Assembly: GCA_033239005.1 (NCBI GenBank)
Contig: BSQZ01000006.1
Coordinates: forward strand, 10,197,162-10,261,161
Length of the DNA: 64,000 nt
DNA from: Lamellibrachia satsuma
Lineage: Eukaryota; Annelida; Polychaeta; Sabellida; Siboglinidae
Direction of reading: 5' to 3'
Shown here: positions 10,594 through 44,540 of the stretch, piece after piece
Position numbering within the stretch: position 1 is the first letter of the stretch
Layout: each line of letters starts with the position of its first letter
The notes under the pieces: generated by a model
Told to the model about the DNA's origin: nothing
Databases searched by the model: none
Seen by the model: the letters and a program-made list of their open reading frames with translations, nothing else
Translations under genes and position numbers: made by a program

Positions 10594-12084
10594 AAGACCA
10601 ATTTTAATGTTATTGCCAGGTGACACAATTCTGTTTATCGCTGTGTTTTCAGGTACTTGTCATTTGTCTTTCCTGTTATTCCTATATGGTTTGTTAATAT
10701 GATGGTACTTTTCCTTGAGGTTGATACTGTCTGATTTGTTATGCATGATACTGTTTATTTAAATTTTTCTGTTGATTTTACAATGTAATTAAATTAATTC
10801 ATGGTGCCATTTCATAAATGTGTTGGATGAATGCCTATTTCATGAGATCTATAACCCCAACGTGAAAAAGAACCAGACTAGCAATGATACTGGTAGTCGA
10901 ATTTTTTTCATATTTATTTACACAAAAATAAAATTCATGGGGCATACTTCCAAATAGGTATTTTAAGTAGGTAGTTAAAAATGTACAATTGATTTATTAA
11001 AAAACGTGCAATTTTCAGTTTGTAACAATTATTCATGTGGATTTTACTTAAGTTTGTGCTTGTTACAATCTTCTTTTTTCACGTTTACATACTGTCATGT
11101 AAACTGAATTATAAAACTAACTTTCTGGCCAGTGCCATGTTACAGTTAACATTAAAACATGAATAATTCGCTGTTGAAGAATCAAAACAACAAAGGTCCA
11201 TTTTCACATAGTAGAAGTTAATGTTACAGTATAAATATTCAGCCGTGTCATCAACTGCTTGCGAACATACAGAAGTCCAATTAGACTACAACACCCTCTG
11301 GTAAATACATTCAAATCAACAACTTGCTGCTGTTAGTATTTGTACAGATACAAAGTGTCATTGTTTTGATCCTTCAACAGTGTTATTTGAAACGTGTTGA
11401 GACACCGAGACGTGCACAATAAACAACTGTCACTTTGACAGCCTCACAAAGAAAAATACCGTAAACAAATCGTTGTTTTGTATACAGAAACATGAATCGC
11501 CATCAATTGTTTTGAACATTTCGATACCAGGAACTGATCCCTGCTTCAGTGAGAGAGACTGTGCAAATGATATATATTTTTCAGTATTGATCAACGGGAA
11601 TCGAAATGTCATATATACCCCAGTACAATGGACTTGTTAATAACTGAATCAGCCATTTAGTGTAATCAAATATAGTGGCTGGGACGGAATTATTCCCGCT
11701 GTTTTAAATTCCACCTCTTAAGTGGATCAGCTAGACTCAAGGTGAATCTGTTAGGAGTCCACTATTCTTACCGGGTATCTAGTACAATGCAGAATACTAA
11801 TGTTCCTTTCCAAGGCAAATATTTCCATCCAGACCAAGCTAATAAAACACATTACAGACATAATATTACATATGCTGGTTTAATTCAGAACTACGAGGGA
11901 TGATCTCAAAACATTAGTAGTGGCGTAATTTTTTTGAGATCACCCCTAAGGTCATGACTTACAGTAGTACAAACTGCCTACACCTGCTATATACACAACA
12001 AACATACTGCTCTCATCTATCCAGCGCCCTGGTATCCCATACACCGGGGGGTCATTCTCACTATAACAGTTGTCATTGTAAAGT

Positions 12085-12215
12085 CTTAAATGTACATAGT
12101 CTGATTCATTTTATATGTTATAAACTATATCCAGTTTGACCGCTCAAATGTGTTTTAATGAATCACAATTGTTGTTATAATTTGAACGATTCGAGTGAAT
12201 CGCATGTTTACATAA
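12085..12215 (+). repeat. Dispersed repeat family N, copy 1
   Basis: Words tttaatgaatcacaattgtt and ataatttgaacgattc recur at 46490-46690, 62130-62300 and 63790-63990. Class unknown. Confidence 0.6.
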
Positions 12216-12502
12216 TGCATGTTGGACAGGGACAGTCTAACAGGCGGACCAGGACATGCATGTTGGACAGGGACAGCTTAACAGACGGACCAGGACAACC
12301 ACGTGCTTCTTATTTCAGTTATTTGTTACTCCCAGTTGTGCCTACCGTATGGAAATTTACTATTTTTGCAATGGTCTTGCCTACATTTCTTCTTCAAGTG
12401 CTATCTGTATAACGCAGTTTGCCTGTCAGGTTGTCCTTGCTGAAGAGCAAGGTCGATATTCACAAACAGATACAACTGTCAAATTGAATGAAAAAATTTT
12501 GA

Positions 12503-12508
12503 TTTATT
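12503..12508 (-). promoter_or_regulatory. COQ7: Candidate COQ7 polyadenylation signal
   Basis: AATAAA on the minus strand about 130 bases after the COQ7 stop. It is the nearest canonical hexamer; use is not shown. Confidence 0.45.
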
Positions 12509-12637
12509 AACACACATTCGGGCAGCCAAGATGCTAGAATAGATTTAGTTTATAACATGAGTTTACAATAACTATGTACCTTTAAATGACATCAACCAAT
12601 CATAACTAACATCTGTATCACTTTCGCGTGTATCTTG

Positions 12638-12715
12638 TCATACCCTCTCCGCAAGCCAGATTGCTACCTTGCATCCAGCCTGAATGGTCTTGTTCATGGC
12701 ATCATACAGGGGTGC
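12638..12715 (-). CDS. COQ7: COQ7 exon 6 with stop
   Basis: Encodes [20 protein letters not shown] then LAERV and TGA (12640-12638). The tail [14 protein letters not shown] matches the COQ7 C terminus. Confidence 0.95.
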   Translation of the reverse strand, partial: APLYDAMNKTIQAGCKVAIWLAERV

Positions 12716-15700
12716 CTGAATTTTGAAAACACCAAATTAATACATTTGCAGAGTACAATCATGATACATTTTGTACTGTCTAGCAGTGTCTGCCAAACTT
12801 TTTTAATTTCGTTTTTTAATGTAGTGATAATATTTCTAGATACAGAATGGATTGGTGCACAACACCTACAGATGCCAACTCTTATAATAATAATAAAGTA
12901 TTTATATGACACCTGATCAGTCGAGATTGCTCAAAGGCGATTTACATACATGTTATAATAATTTGCAATGATATTACAAACAATGCTATAACTATTCTAA
13001 AATATAGCCCGCAACATTTTTCTAAATAGTCCTACCATAAATAATATGCAATAATTTTTTTATGTACATATCCTTCAACTGTGATCTAAGTAAGCAATAG
13101 TAATTCCTCCTGGTATACTCTGGACAAGTAGCAAAACACATAGATAACTTTTATGTACGGAGATAACTTTTATGTTTGAAACACCCCAGATACCACTGTA
13201 TTCAGTTATGAAAATGAGGAAATAAGGTTTTACAGAACAAAAAAGTACATCAAACAAATGCCCATATTCAGCAGCTTGAGATAAAGTTGCTTAGAAGAGT
13301 TTAATTTAATTTGATGAAATTGTCATGGTACCTTTTCGGCATCGTGCTCAAGCCCCGTTTCCAGGTGTTCCAGCTCTTCATCACGAAACTTCTTAATCAC
13401 CTGAAAAACACCAGGTACATAGCTGGACAAACTACGCAAAGTGTACATATACAAAATTAAAATTTAATACCCAGTACGCTGTTTGCAGTATGTGGAATTT
13501 ATATCCAAGGACTTACGGGGTGGAAATGCAATTTTGAAAAATGTCTAGATCTTTCCCCCATAATTTGTAACAAAGTAACACAATTGTCCCTAAATATGCC
13601 AGTTTCTTATTTTGTTGCTAATACAAATTGTTACACATGTTACACATGGCATTAGGTTAAGTTTTCTCTGACCAAGTACACACAATACCATTGACTAGGA
13701 GTGTAACAATGCATCAAACTATCAATACATTGCAATAGTCAATGTAACGATATAATACTATCGATAGTAAATTGAACTATTGATAGAAATCATCAACAGT
13801 ACATTGAGGTGACCAAACATTAGATAGTAATGACATATATGGCAAAAGAAATTACTACTTGTGTTACTGTAATACTGTTTGTAAACTTGCTTTTTCAACT
13901 TTATTTGATAATTTTACTTATTTATCAACCTAACATCAACAGTCCCGCCATTCACGGACTCACCATTTTTAATCAACTGCCTCCAAGGCGACACGATTGC
14001 GCCACCCATCAATTAAAGTTTGGGTCTGCTTTCGTGGCTGTTCGCCATTCCATGATACTATTGTAATAGTGAAACCATCCCCAATAGTCACAAAGTTATT
14101 TTGGTACATTTCAGTTGGATCAGAGACAGCAACGGGCGTTATACAAACGTTACACCTGCAATGCCACAAGATATTGCAGTGTCGTCAAGTTACCTGGATA
14201 ATCTCCTTGTGTTTCTCTGCCCCTTCTGTGCCATCAGCCATCAGAGTTCTCAACTGTCTGCAACAATTCAATAGCAAGACATTTCTAAATTGTCTACAAT
14301 GCATGTTTAATTGTCAGAAATATGATAATATGCAGGTGAAACATCCCATAGTTGTATGAATGCTAAACATGGCATATACTGGTGTTAATTTCTGCTGATC
14401 CGGTAATTGCACACACTTTATAATATGATTTATTTCCGTAATTTGTCTGTTCTAAAATAATGGGTCAACCATACACATTGTATCCAGTAGTGTGTAGCCT
14501 CAAGAAATACACATCATGAAAGAACTTATGGTTGATCTTACCCGTCATAATGTTCACCAATAGCTGTTTCGACCGCTACAGTACAAGCCATTGCAGCCTC
14601 TTTACCAAGCAGAGCACTGCCCGCCCCTGCAACATACAAACAGCAGGTAAAGGTATGTTCTTATATAGCGCGGTATCCAGTCCTTGGGACTGCTCAGAGC
14701 GCTTTACACTTCACCCCCTGGCAGACCTGTTCCTTTACACTTCACCCCCTGGCAGACCTGTTCACTTCAACACCAACTCGACTTCTCTAGGAAGCATTCA
14801 GCTACGCTGCAATTACTGCACAAAGACTATTCGTTCACACACATATCTCTGTCTGTAGCCAGTAAACGAAATTGGGTTCAAAATGGCAGCAAGAGGATTC
14901 AAAACCATGTTCTATTGATTGAGAGTCCAATGTTCTTACCACAACGCCACTGCACACCGCAGCAGCCTCCTCAACTTACATTTTCGACAGTTAGTGATGA
15001 CGTCAGGACTTTGTATACATAATATGATCACATTGTTTATTCAAAGGGAACATATTCTATCAAAGATCCTTCCTCAATGAATTCACCTTAAAATCAATTC
15101 ACCAAATATCAAACCCATCTAGTATCCACTACAACGTGTTAGCACATCATTTAGTTTTGAAGAAATCACCAGACAATTAAATTCAAGTCAGAAAAAAGGG
15201 CACGTACCAAGCAGGAATCCAGCCGCATTCCATATGGGAAGAAGAGCGGTTGGTCTTGCCTTATATTTGGGAATCAGTTCTTCGAATTTTGCAGCGTGAA
15301 CCCTCTCCTGATCCAGAAGATGCTACAGAAACACACAATATTACTAATTCACATTATTTAATTTATTATAGTGTCTGAAATTAGCAAAAAAATTAACTGG
15401 CCCAGATTTTTTTTTAACCGGCCCAGTTCTATTATGAACGGGCCCTTGTGAGTTTGAACTGGCCCCACAAAATATATAAATTATATGTAACAAAATAAAG
15501 TTTTCGTGCATAAAACTAAAACAGACACTGTCTGGTTTAAATTAGAATAAATAATAATTTGATAAATATAAACCATACCAAATATATTCATTCATTTCAA
15601 TGTGAGCTTTATTTGCAAAACAATTACACTCGTTGAAATTAACATTATGTTTGATGCCGACGTTTCGCACGCTCTGCCATTCTCCTAGCCTGGGCCTGGC

Positions 15701-18173
15701 TCAGGCAAACGTATATGCCATTCTCCAAATCAAAGCCTCCAAAGTTCACTTTCACAGCCAAATATCACATTAATCAGAATATCTTGGTACACTATATTGT
15801 CAATCAGATTTCTGCCTCCTTAGTATCACCAGTATGAAGTGAATTGGCATAATATCCTTCAAAAATTGTCAAACAACGATTCTCGCAACTTCGTCTGCCA
15901 TCTTTGTTTTGGTGACGATATAAAAAGGCCTTAAAGGGAATAACAACAATGATTGCTTGAAATCATATTATATTATATCTTGTAGTATATTTCCATAACA
16001 CCGAAAAATTAATTAGAATTCCATTATTTAATAATTCCAAATAATACTCTGTTCTACCGGCCTGCCTCGATTATGCATATTTTCCCACGCTTCTTGGCAA
16101 GCTTCAACATGACATCAACAATAAGGAAGTGCTACGAGACTGGGACTTTCCATTCATTCACTGTACTGTTGACAGCAATAGCGGTTGTTTAGAATCGAGC
16201 GACATAATGGTTTATTGTGCGGCATTTGATTGTACTGCAAACAGTAGTAAGAATAAAGTAACATGTAGTTGGTTTAAGTTTCCTAATTTGCCAACTTTGC
16301 TCAAGAAAGCAAACGTCAAGCCGACGAAGCACAGCCGGCTTTGCTCGCTTCGAGAAAACTTGTTATGACTGCGATCTGGACCAGAGAAGTTGCAGTCATG
16401 GGTTATCCTGATGCTAAAATCTCTTTGAAAGAGGATGATGTGCCCAAATTATTCCCTGTAGTGGAAGCTATGTTTATGCCACCAATCCGTAGAACACAGG
16501 CAACGACAACCACGGTCCACCTAGGATTGAAGCGAGCAGTCAGAGCAGATACAGGTGATGTCGGCTCAGGGTGAATTTGGACTGCATTCTTTGGAGAGTT
16601 TGGCCAGCAACTCTTGTGACTTCAGCTTCATAGCACAACAGGCATAGTGATTTCAGCCCAAATTATTGTGTAGCGGGCACATGAAATTTAATGGGTGTCT
16701 TTCTTTGAATAAAGCATGCTATTTATTCTCTCGTTTGTTGATTTATTTCCACATTAACCCGAAATTGTTACTTTGTAACTGCTTTTATAGCTTTCGCTTC
16801 CGTTCGCATAAAATATAGCGCCATATTTTTTCTGATCATTAGAACTTATACAATTCATTGCATCCTTAAAATTCATATCATATAATATATAAGACCAAAA
16901 ACTATAATATTATATATATACAGTTGAATAATTAATCAATTAAATTACCATAATATCTTGTTTCTATATTTCAGATTTTCCTGCGTTTCCCCTCATCAGG
17001 GGAAATTCTCCCCAGTTTTTATTTTTAATTAAATCAAACACAAAGCAGTGACAGTGATAAGCAATTGTTGTATTGTGAATACAACAGAGCCACCTGAACA
17101 TGGTCTTTGATCTACGGTGTTTTTCGTCAGATGATTCTGAATGTGAAGCATGGTCTTTTATTCACACCTGCTCACTGTACGAAACAGACAAAGCATTGTA
17201 CTTCAACATCCCTTTGATGACAAGTAGACTGATTAGATCTTGCGTGTCACATCAGTCACCGAAATCACCAAGCCGAAACAACATGACAGTTGGGCCGAAT
17301 TCACCGCCACCCGTCAGTGCCACTCCTGCTATTGCAACATTTACGTTCTGACCTAACCATGAAACCGACGACCTAGAGCCGCCAATACATATATATCTCA
17401 TACACATACATCAAAATCGTTAGATTATACGTTTGTTCTGGAAAATTGACATTGCCATCATTTGCTATAGTAACGCGAGTGAAACTATACGGTAGCATTG
17501 CACAGAAACCACCGACTAAATGTAAACCCATATCATCATAGACGTCACAAAACCATGTGATCACTCATCTCATTAACTTTTTACGCGTGCTTTCCATGTT
17601 AGACACATTAATGATTTCTTAAGACAATTTGTATAATTGGCTGAAAATTTTACACATTTAACACACAACACAAACCAATTTATTAAATGCATTTTAATTA
17701 GGCCAATTCATATTCTTTTGTGACAAGTATTGTTACAAATTATAAATACCAGTGCTGTCGCAGTTCCAGTTTTAACGATTTGTATGGTCCCCAGCGTTTG
17801 ATGACCACTTGGTGGATTGTTTAAAACTACACAAGGATGCTTGTTTTAAGACCTTATCCAAGCCATACTGAGCTATGTGAACTGGCCGTGTGGTTGCTGA
17901 GATTACTTAGAGATAATCTCATTAATCTGTAACTTTGACTGTAAGTGGTTACATTATTTTACAAAGAAAACCATCAGGCTAACTCACGTCAATGACAGGT
18001 CCGACCTGTGTCTTGCCGAGGATGGCCAACTGTCCCTGATAGATCCTCACAGCACCGATCTCCCCCGCATGGTCGACTCGCAGAACACGGTCAATCAATG
18101 CCCTCGTCTGTGCCTTCCGGGCAGCCGAACTCAGGTGACGTCGGGAAAGTTGAGTAACGAGAATCATGGACAT
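12638..18173 (-). CDS. COQ7: COQ7, 5-demethoxyubiquinone hydroxylase (complete, 6 exons)
   Basis: COQ7 is the mitochondrial di-iron monooxygenase that hydroxylates demethoxyubiquinone, the penultimate step of ubiquinone synthesis. Exons in transcript order are 17988-18173, 15208-15322, 14542-14626, 14194-14257, 13332-13400 and 12638-12715, with consistent phases, giving 198 aa. The first about 25 residues are rich in Arg, Ser and Ala and lack acids, as in a mitochondrial presequence. The expected iron ligands are all present: Glu38 (DHAGE), Glu68 and His71 (ERVH), Glu120 (VAVE), Glu159 and His162 (ELEH). The spacings Glu38-68 and Glu68-120 equal those I recall for human COQ7; the segment before the last ligand pair is three residues longer. 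The start is the first ATG of the exon, with A at -3; a second ATG lies two codons on. Intron 1 hosts a THAP-domain relic. Confidence 0.95.
13332..13400 (-). CDS. COQ7: COQ7 exon 5: second ExxH
   Basis: Twenty-three codons, [20 protein letters not shown]..., with the Glu159/His162 ligand pair. The donor is aag|gtacca. Confidence 0.95.
14194..14257 (-). CDS. COQ7: COQ7 exon 4
   Basis: Encodes [21 protein letters not shown] between ttgcag and gtaact; it completes the Gly codon split from exon 3. Confidence 0.93.
14542..14626 (-). CDS. COQ7: COQ7 exon 3: [15 protein letters not shown]
   Basis: Twenty-seven full codons plus split Gly codons at both ends. [19 protein letters not shown] is the family signature, with Glu120 as an iron ligand. 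Confidence 0.95.
14650..14945 (-). mobile_element. tRNA-derived SINE, reverse copy
   Basis: On the plus strand it starts ttatatagcgcggtatccag, then two copies of ttcaccccctggcagacctg. It ends with the tRNA-like head (gcaagaggattcaaaacc). It lies in COQ7 intron 14627-15207. Confidence 0.8.
15055..15200 (+). mobile_element. MITE-like element, partial copy beside COQ7 exon 2
   Basis: Words tccttcctcaatgaattcac and atctagtatccactacaacg, ending just before the COQ7 exon 2 donor. Confidence 0.65.
15208..15322 (-). CDS. COQ7: COQ7 exon 2: first ExxH
   Basis: Begins [16 protein letters not shown] and ends GFLL plus one base before gtacgt. It holds the Glu68/His71 ligand pair. Confidence 0.95.
16207..16575 (+). 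pseudogene. THAP-domain relic in COQ7 intron 1
   Basis: [17 protein letters not shown]...SWFKFPN opens like a THAP zinc-finger domain (C2CH, conserved Trp). The later [11 protein letters not shown] and [20 protein letters not shown] match the rest of such a domain, including the AVPxIF-like end, but fall in two other frames. So there are at least two frame breaks and the CxxH pair is disturbed. It is either a decayed DNA-transposon THAP protein or a dead gene; flanks at 16740-16960 recur at 4735-4925, favouring a mobile origin. Confidence 0.65.
17000..17987. other. Rest of COQ7 intron 1
   Basis: An open frame at 17100-17351 (plus strand, 83 codons) has no family I recognise and no exon support. 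Otherwise nothing identified. Confidence 0.4.
17988..18173 (-). CDS. COQ7: COQ7 exon 1: presequence and DHAGE
   Basis: Sixty-two codons from ATG (18173-18171) to gac|gtgagt. It encodes the basic presequence, then [19 protein letters not shown] with the first iron ligand. Confidence 0.93.
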
Positions 18174-20654
18174 TTTTACTGACACACTGCAGTACCTTGC
18201 TTGCCCTCACCTACAAATTTTATGATTTTACAAGGGAGTAACTTTATTCATTTAACCCTCTGTCCCCATACGTCTATACAAACGTCGACACGGATCAGCG
18301 TCACTGATTCAGATCCATAGCAAATAAATCATACAATACAAACTCAACTCAACCACCAGGGGTCAGCACTTACATGAAATAGCGTCAAATTTTGGCATCA
18401 TTAGTCACTACAAATACTGGCAATAGACTTCCAAAAACCCATCATATGATTATTGTTGGTTTTAATAAAGTGGCCAGTCGTGTAATATTTGTTGTTGATG
18501 TCATTACTCGCCAATGCAGACGTTGACAAAAATGCTGTATACATGACTGGGCGATAAAAGAGACATTCATCGGGTCACGCACGTAATAATGCTAACTGCA
18601 CAGATACACGAACGTTTTCGCAATCTTATACGAGCACCGTGTTTAGTAGTTGGCACATCTGCAACCAATACAGAAGATATCCGGGGAATTCACTTACACA
18701 CGTTACGCCGTCTACGTGACTTTCGCACTGCCACTGGGTTTGAAATACGATGTCATTACACCTCCCGGAATTATTGCGAACTAATGTTTCGTATTTAATC
18801 CAACAGGTGGCATAATAAATAATCTCGATCTCAGACCAACTACCTTAGCCTTAGCCTTCCATATCTTATAGAGGGGGTGTGAAATGGGTCGGAGGTGAGA
18901 TTTATTAGCGCCCACGTGGCTCATAGCACAATAATTCCCATAAATCCCTCCTCCTATTAACTCTCAAAAAATGAACTATTTCATAGCCAATAGCTTCCAT
19001 AAATCTGTGAATTTGCTTGCTCAATTGCACTTATGTCATCGTCATGTCATACGAATTTCTTATTTTCATATATCATAATTTATGCCCTACATTTGTTTAA
19101 ACAGGAAGTTCAACCTGACTTCTAAACATATCTCTTGAGAGGGTGTTTCGTCAATTTGTCCTTGAAGTACACATAACAAGTACTTTGGCACCAGCTGTTC
19201 TTTGACATGATGATATAATATTATAATGAAAAACACAATCTTTGTACATTTGTTTTTTAATGTGAAAATCTTGCGGTCATTGGAGAACCAGGCATTCAGC
19301 AATTGTCTACACTTGTTTAACACCACTGATTCTGTACTGGTGTTCACCTTTCTTGCATATACAATGCCTGAAGCATGCTAGCAACCAAATCCGCACAAAT
19401 CACTTTTATAGGCAACCCATCGGAGAATCTGGCAGTCAGTGTGACAAACCTGTTGCGTTACCAAAACCAAATTACTTACTCATCCTGTAACGTCACGTCA
19501 TGGCTGAAATTGTTCTTGTTTCTGCTTAGTTTTAAATAGTCAGTCTATTTTCCTAGATATTATCGCATATAAAAGTTCCATTTTGTCTTTCTGGTTTTAC
19601 TCACTGTACAGTCTTCTAAAGTAAAAACTAATTGTAGGAAATATCCTTACTTCCAGACCCACATGGTCGTTTTTTGTGCCGGTCATGGTTTGGGCAATCA
19701 TCGCCCCTATGTATAAAATGCTGGGCAGCACACTATACAATAAACAACTGGACTGCTGCATGCAAATGCCAAGCCAGCAATGCTCATCCCGAGACCAATC
19801 TAAGCTCCTGGCAGTACCTCCCACACCGGTATATATATTCAACAACAGTTCTACCAGCAACACAATGCGAACTGCATTGTTTACACAAAAACGACACGAA
19901 AGTCAGTTCTTCGTCATGTCAAGCTACTTAAATTGTACAAATATTATGTCCGTAAATCATCACATGGTCTTTGTTGCTATGCCATAAGTGCTTTGAAATA
20001 CTTTAAAATTAATATTATTACGTCACCAGCAACAAGTTGGTATTTCTTGAATACAAATAAGATACCAGCAGTGCAGATATAATTTGAAAAGTTCAGTGTT
20101 GTTTGTAGAAAAACACAGCTTGTTCAGATCTATATTTGATATTACATCATGGTGATATTACATCATGGTGATATTGCTCTGCAGTTCTTCTTCCATTTAA
20201 GGTATCGAGATATTTGAAAATGAACAGTATGTCATGGCACTGGCAACAGTTGGTATTGGTATGGTATGATATCTCGAGTACAAATAAGATACCAGCAGTG
20301 TGGAAATAGTAATTGTCGTAAGTTGAACAAAAGCTTACTGTTGTTTGTAGAAAACAAACAGCTTTTTCATATCTATATTTGATATTACGTCATGGTGATA
20401 TTGCTTTTGGCATGTGGCATGTAACAATGCAATGGAGAACTGATCGGCCCATCTGGTACTTGCTGCTATAACCACACACACATCAACTGACTGACTAGTA
20501 AAGTTCCAACAAATCGATTTTGATGTGGCCAGCACGCGTCAGTGACATACCCCTGGCAAAGCACCCAATCTTCCAGCCCCGTTGGGGCAACAGTCCCGGG
20601 TTCTGATGTACCGTTGCAGCCTTCGCAAGGTGTTGGCCGCGGCAGGCGCTGGTG
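18174..20654. other. Region between COQ7 start and Miro stop
   Basis: Should contain the COQ7 promoter and the Miro 3' UTR. Short ORFs (18589-18798, 19087-19347, 19674-19987) match nothing known to me. A direct duplication lies at 20003-20403. Confidence 0.55.
20003..20403. repeat. Imperfect tandem duplication downstream of Miro stop
   Basis: Two copies of about 175-190 bp (20003-20175 and 20212-20403) share acaaataagataccagcagt, tgttgtttgtagaaaa and atctatatttgatattac. The first also repeats atcatggtgatatt twice. Confidence 0.75.
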
Positions 20655-43195
<22,541 letters not shown>

Positions 43196-44497
43196 TTTGT
43201 TGGCGGTAACACGAACCCTGGACTGAAGATAAACCCTTTCTTCAAAACCGAGTTTGAAAAGTGGGCTTCATCGAGTTCAAGGGCAGAGAGGTTGGCTGGG
43301 GACGACACTAATTCGGAGCAGTTAGTCTGGACCAGAACGAGAAACACATTGAATTTCCTCTGACCAACATCACAATATTACGATATTGTGACTTTGTTTC
43401 AGTTAGGATAAACCGTAGCCTTGTAAATATACACCAACAAACATGTTCAACCCCGGATATGCAGAAGTAGCGCCTTGCCAATACGCATGCTCCACCAGAA
43501 GGAGCCAATAAAACCCACCGACACATTCTAAGAAAAATATTTCGAAACTGCCTCGCATTTCACAGTGCCAGCTATTATCGCCCACTGGCAACTGTGGCCG
43601 ATCGCAACTCGTACAGCAGGTTTGCATTTTCTGTTTCTTTGCAACTAAAAGACATCCGTGTTTTTATAATAAATTATTCTTACCAGGTGTGTGCAATTGA
43701 TTTCCTATAAAAGTCGTTCAAATCTGTTAATTATAGAACCACAAAAATATGATACTAGTAACTAGTATAGCTGGAAGGAAACGCCCACTAAAAATAGGTA
43801 CCAGAACAGCGAACTGGCAAAAGTCACCATGTCAAGCCATGTCAGTGTTGCCACATGTCCATTGATCACGATTCAAACACTTGCACTGGCGCAGCCTCCA
43901 ACAAAGGAGAACCGACATCCACTTTGTCATGTTATATAAGACATTACATGGCATAGTCGCCCTGGACCTCTTCCCCCAACTTATACCCTGGCCCTTGTGT
44001 TAAAAAAATATGATACAAGTTTGTTAAATAATGGATAATTTATGTCATGACATAAATAATGAATATCTGAACACTACGAATAATTATGTTCGTGAAACAA
44101 ATACTGAATGATACTTTGGCATTAATTACAGTTGGTTTTATGAGGTGTACACGTACATCTCCACAGCCTGCACAGGTAATAAAGCATTTGAATAATGCAA
44201 TACAAATGTGTCAGACTCATTAGTAAGCAATTCCACACAACACTAGCTCTGAACTGATTAGTTCGGACAACCGAAAGATTAATATGGTACCTGCATTACG
44301 TATTTATGTTCTCATTATTATGTCTGCAGTGCTCACTAAAATTTATGCGTCAAATGTTGTTAAGCTAATCATCACATTGTTGGCAAATTAGCTGGGGTAG
44401 CAGCTTTGTGGTTCACAGAGACGTTCCACTTTGTTGATGATCTAGAGAGAATGAAGAACAATCTCTTTGAGTAGATAAGAAGAACAACAGCAACATC
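43196..44497. promoter_or_regulatory. Divergent intergenic region between Miro and the WD40 gene
   Basis: The two start codons face away from each other 1.3 kb apart, so promoters and 5' UTRs of both genes should lie here, possibly shared. No clear TATA box or unit of known sites stands out. A LINE fragment sits at about 43895-43990 and therefore splits the region. Confidence 0.5.
43895..43990 (+). pseudogene. LINE reverse-transcriptase fragment
   Basis: Reads HFVMLYKTLHGIVALDLFPQ, matching the LYKxxxGxV segment upstream of the ORF2 C terminus. Short and isolated, in the Miro/WD40 divergent region. Confidence 0.55.
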
Positions 44498-44540
44498 ATG
44501 GCTGTGAACCTAGTTCCTGTGATTTCTTATGAAACTGGCT
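44498..44540 (+). CDS. WD40 gene exon 1 (start)
   Basis: Encodes MAVNLVPVISYETG plus one base before gtaagtaat. Its phase fits exon 2 exactly, which supports a start too short to be found as an ORF. Confidence 0.82.

Larger units (their letters stand above)
10514..12637. other. Intergenic region between convergent PCYT2 and COQ7 ends
   Basis: AT-rich. It holds the PCYT2 3' UTR, a dispersed repeat copy (12085-12215) and a 37-bp duplication with gttggacagggacag (12228-12298). No gene was recognised. Confidence 0.6.

Noticed and set aside
17100..17351. Gene inside COQ7 intron 1
   Set aside because: No recognised domain, no splice evidence and a repeat-rich setting.
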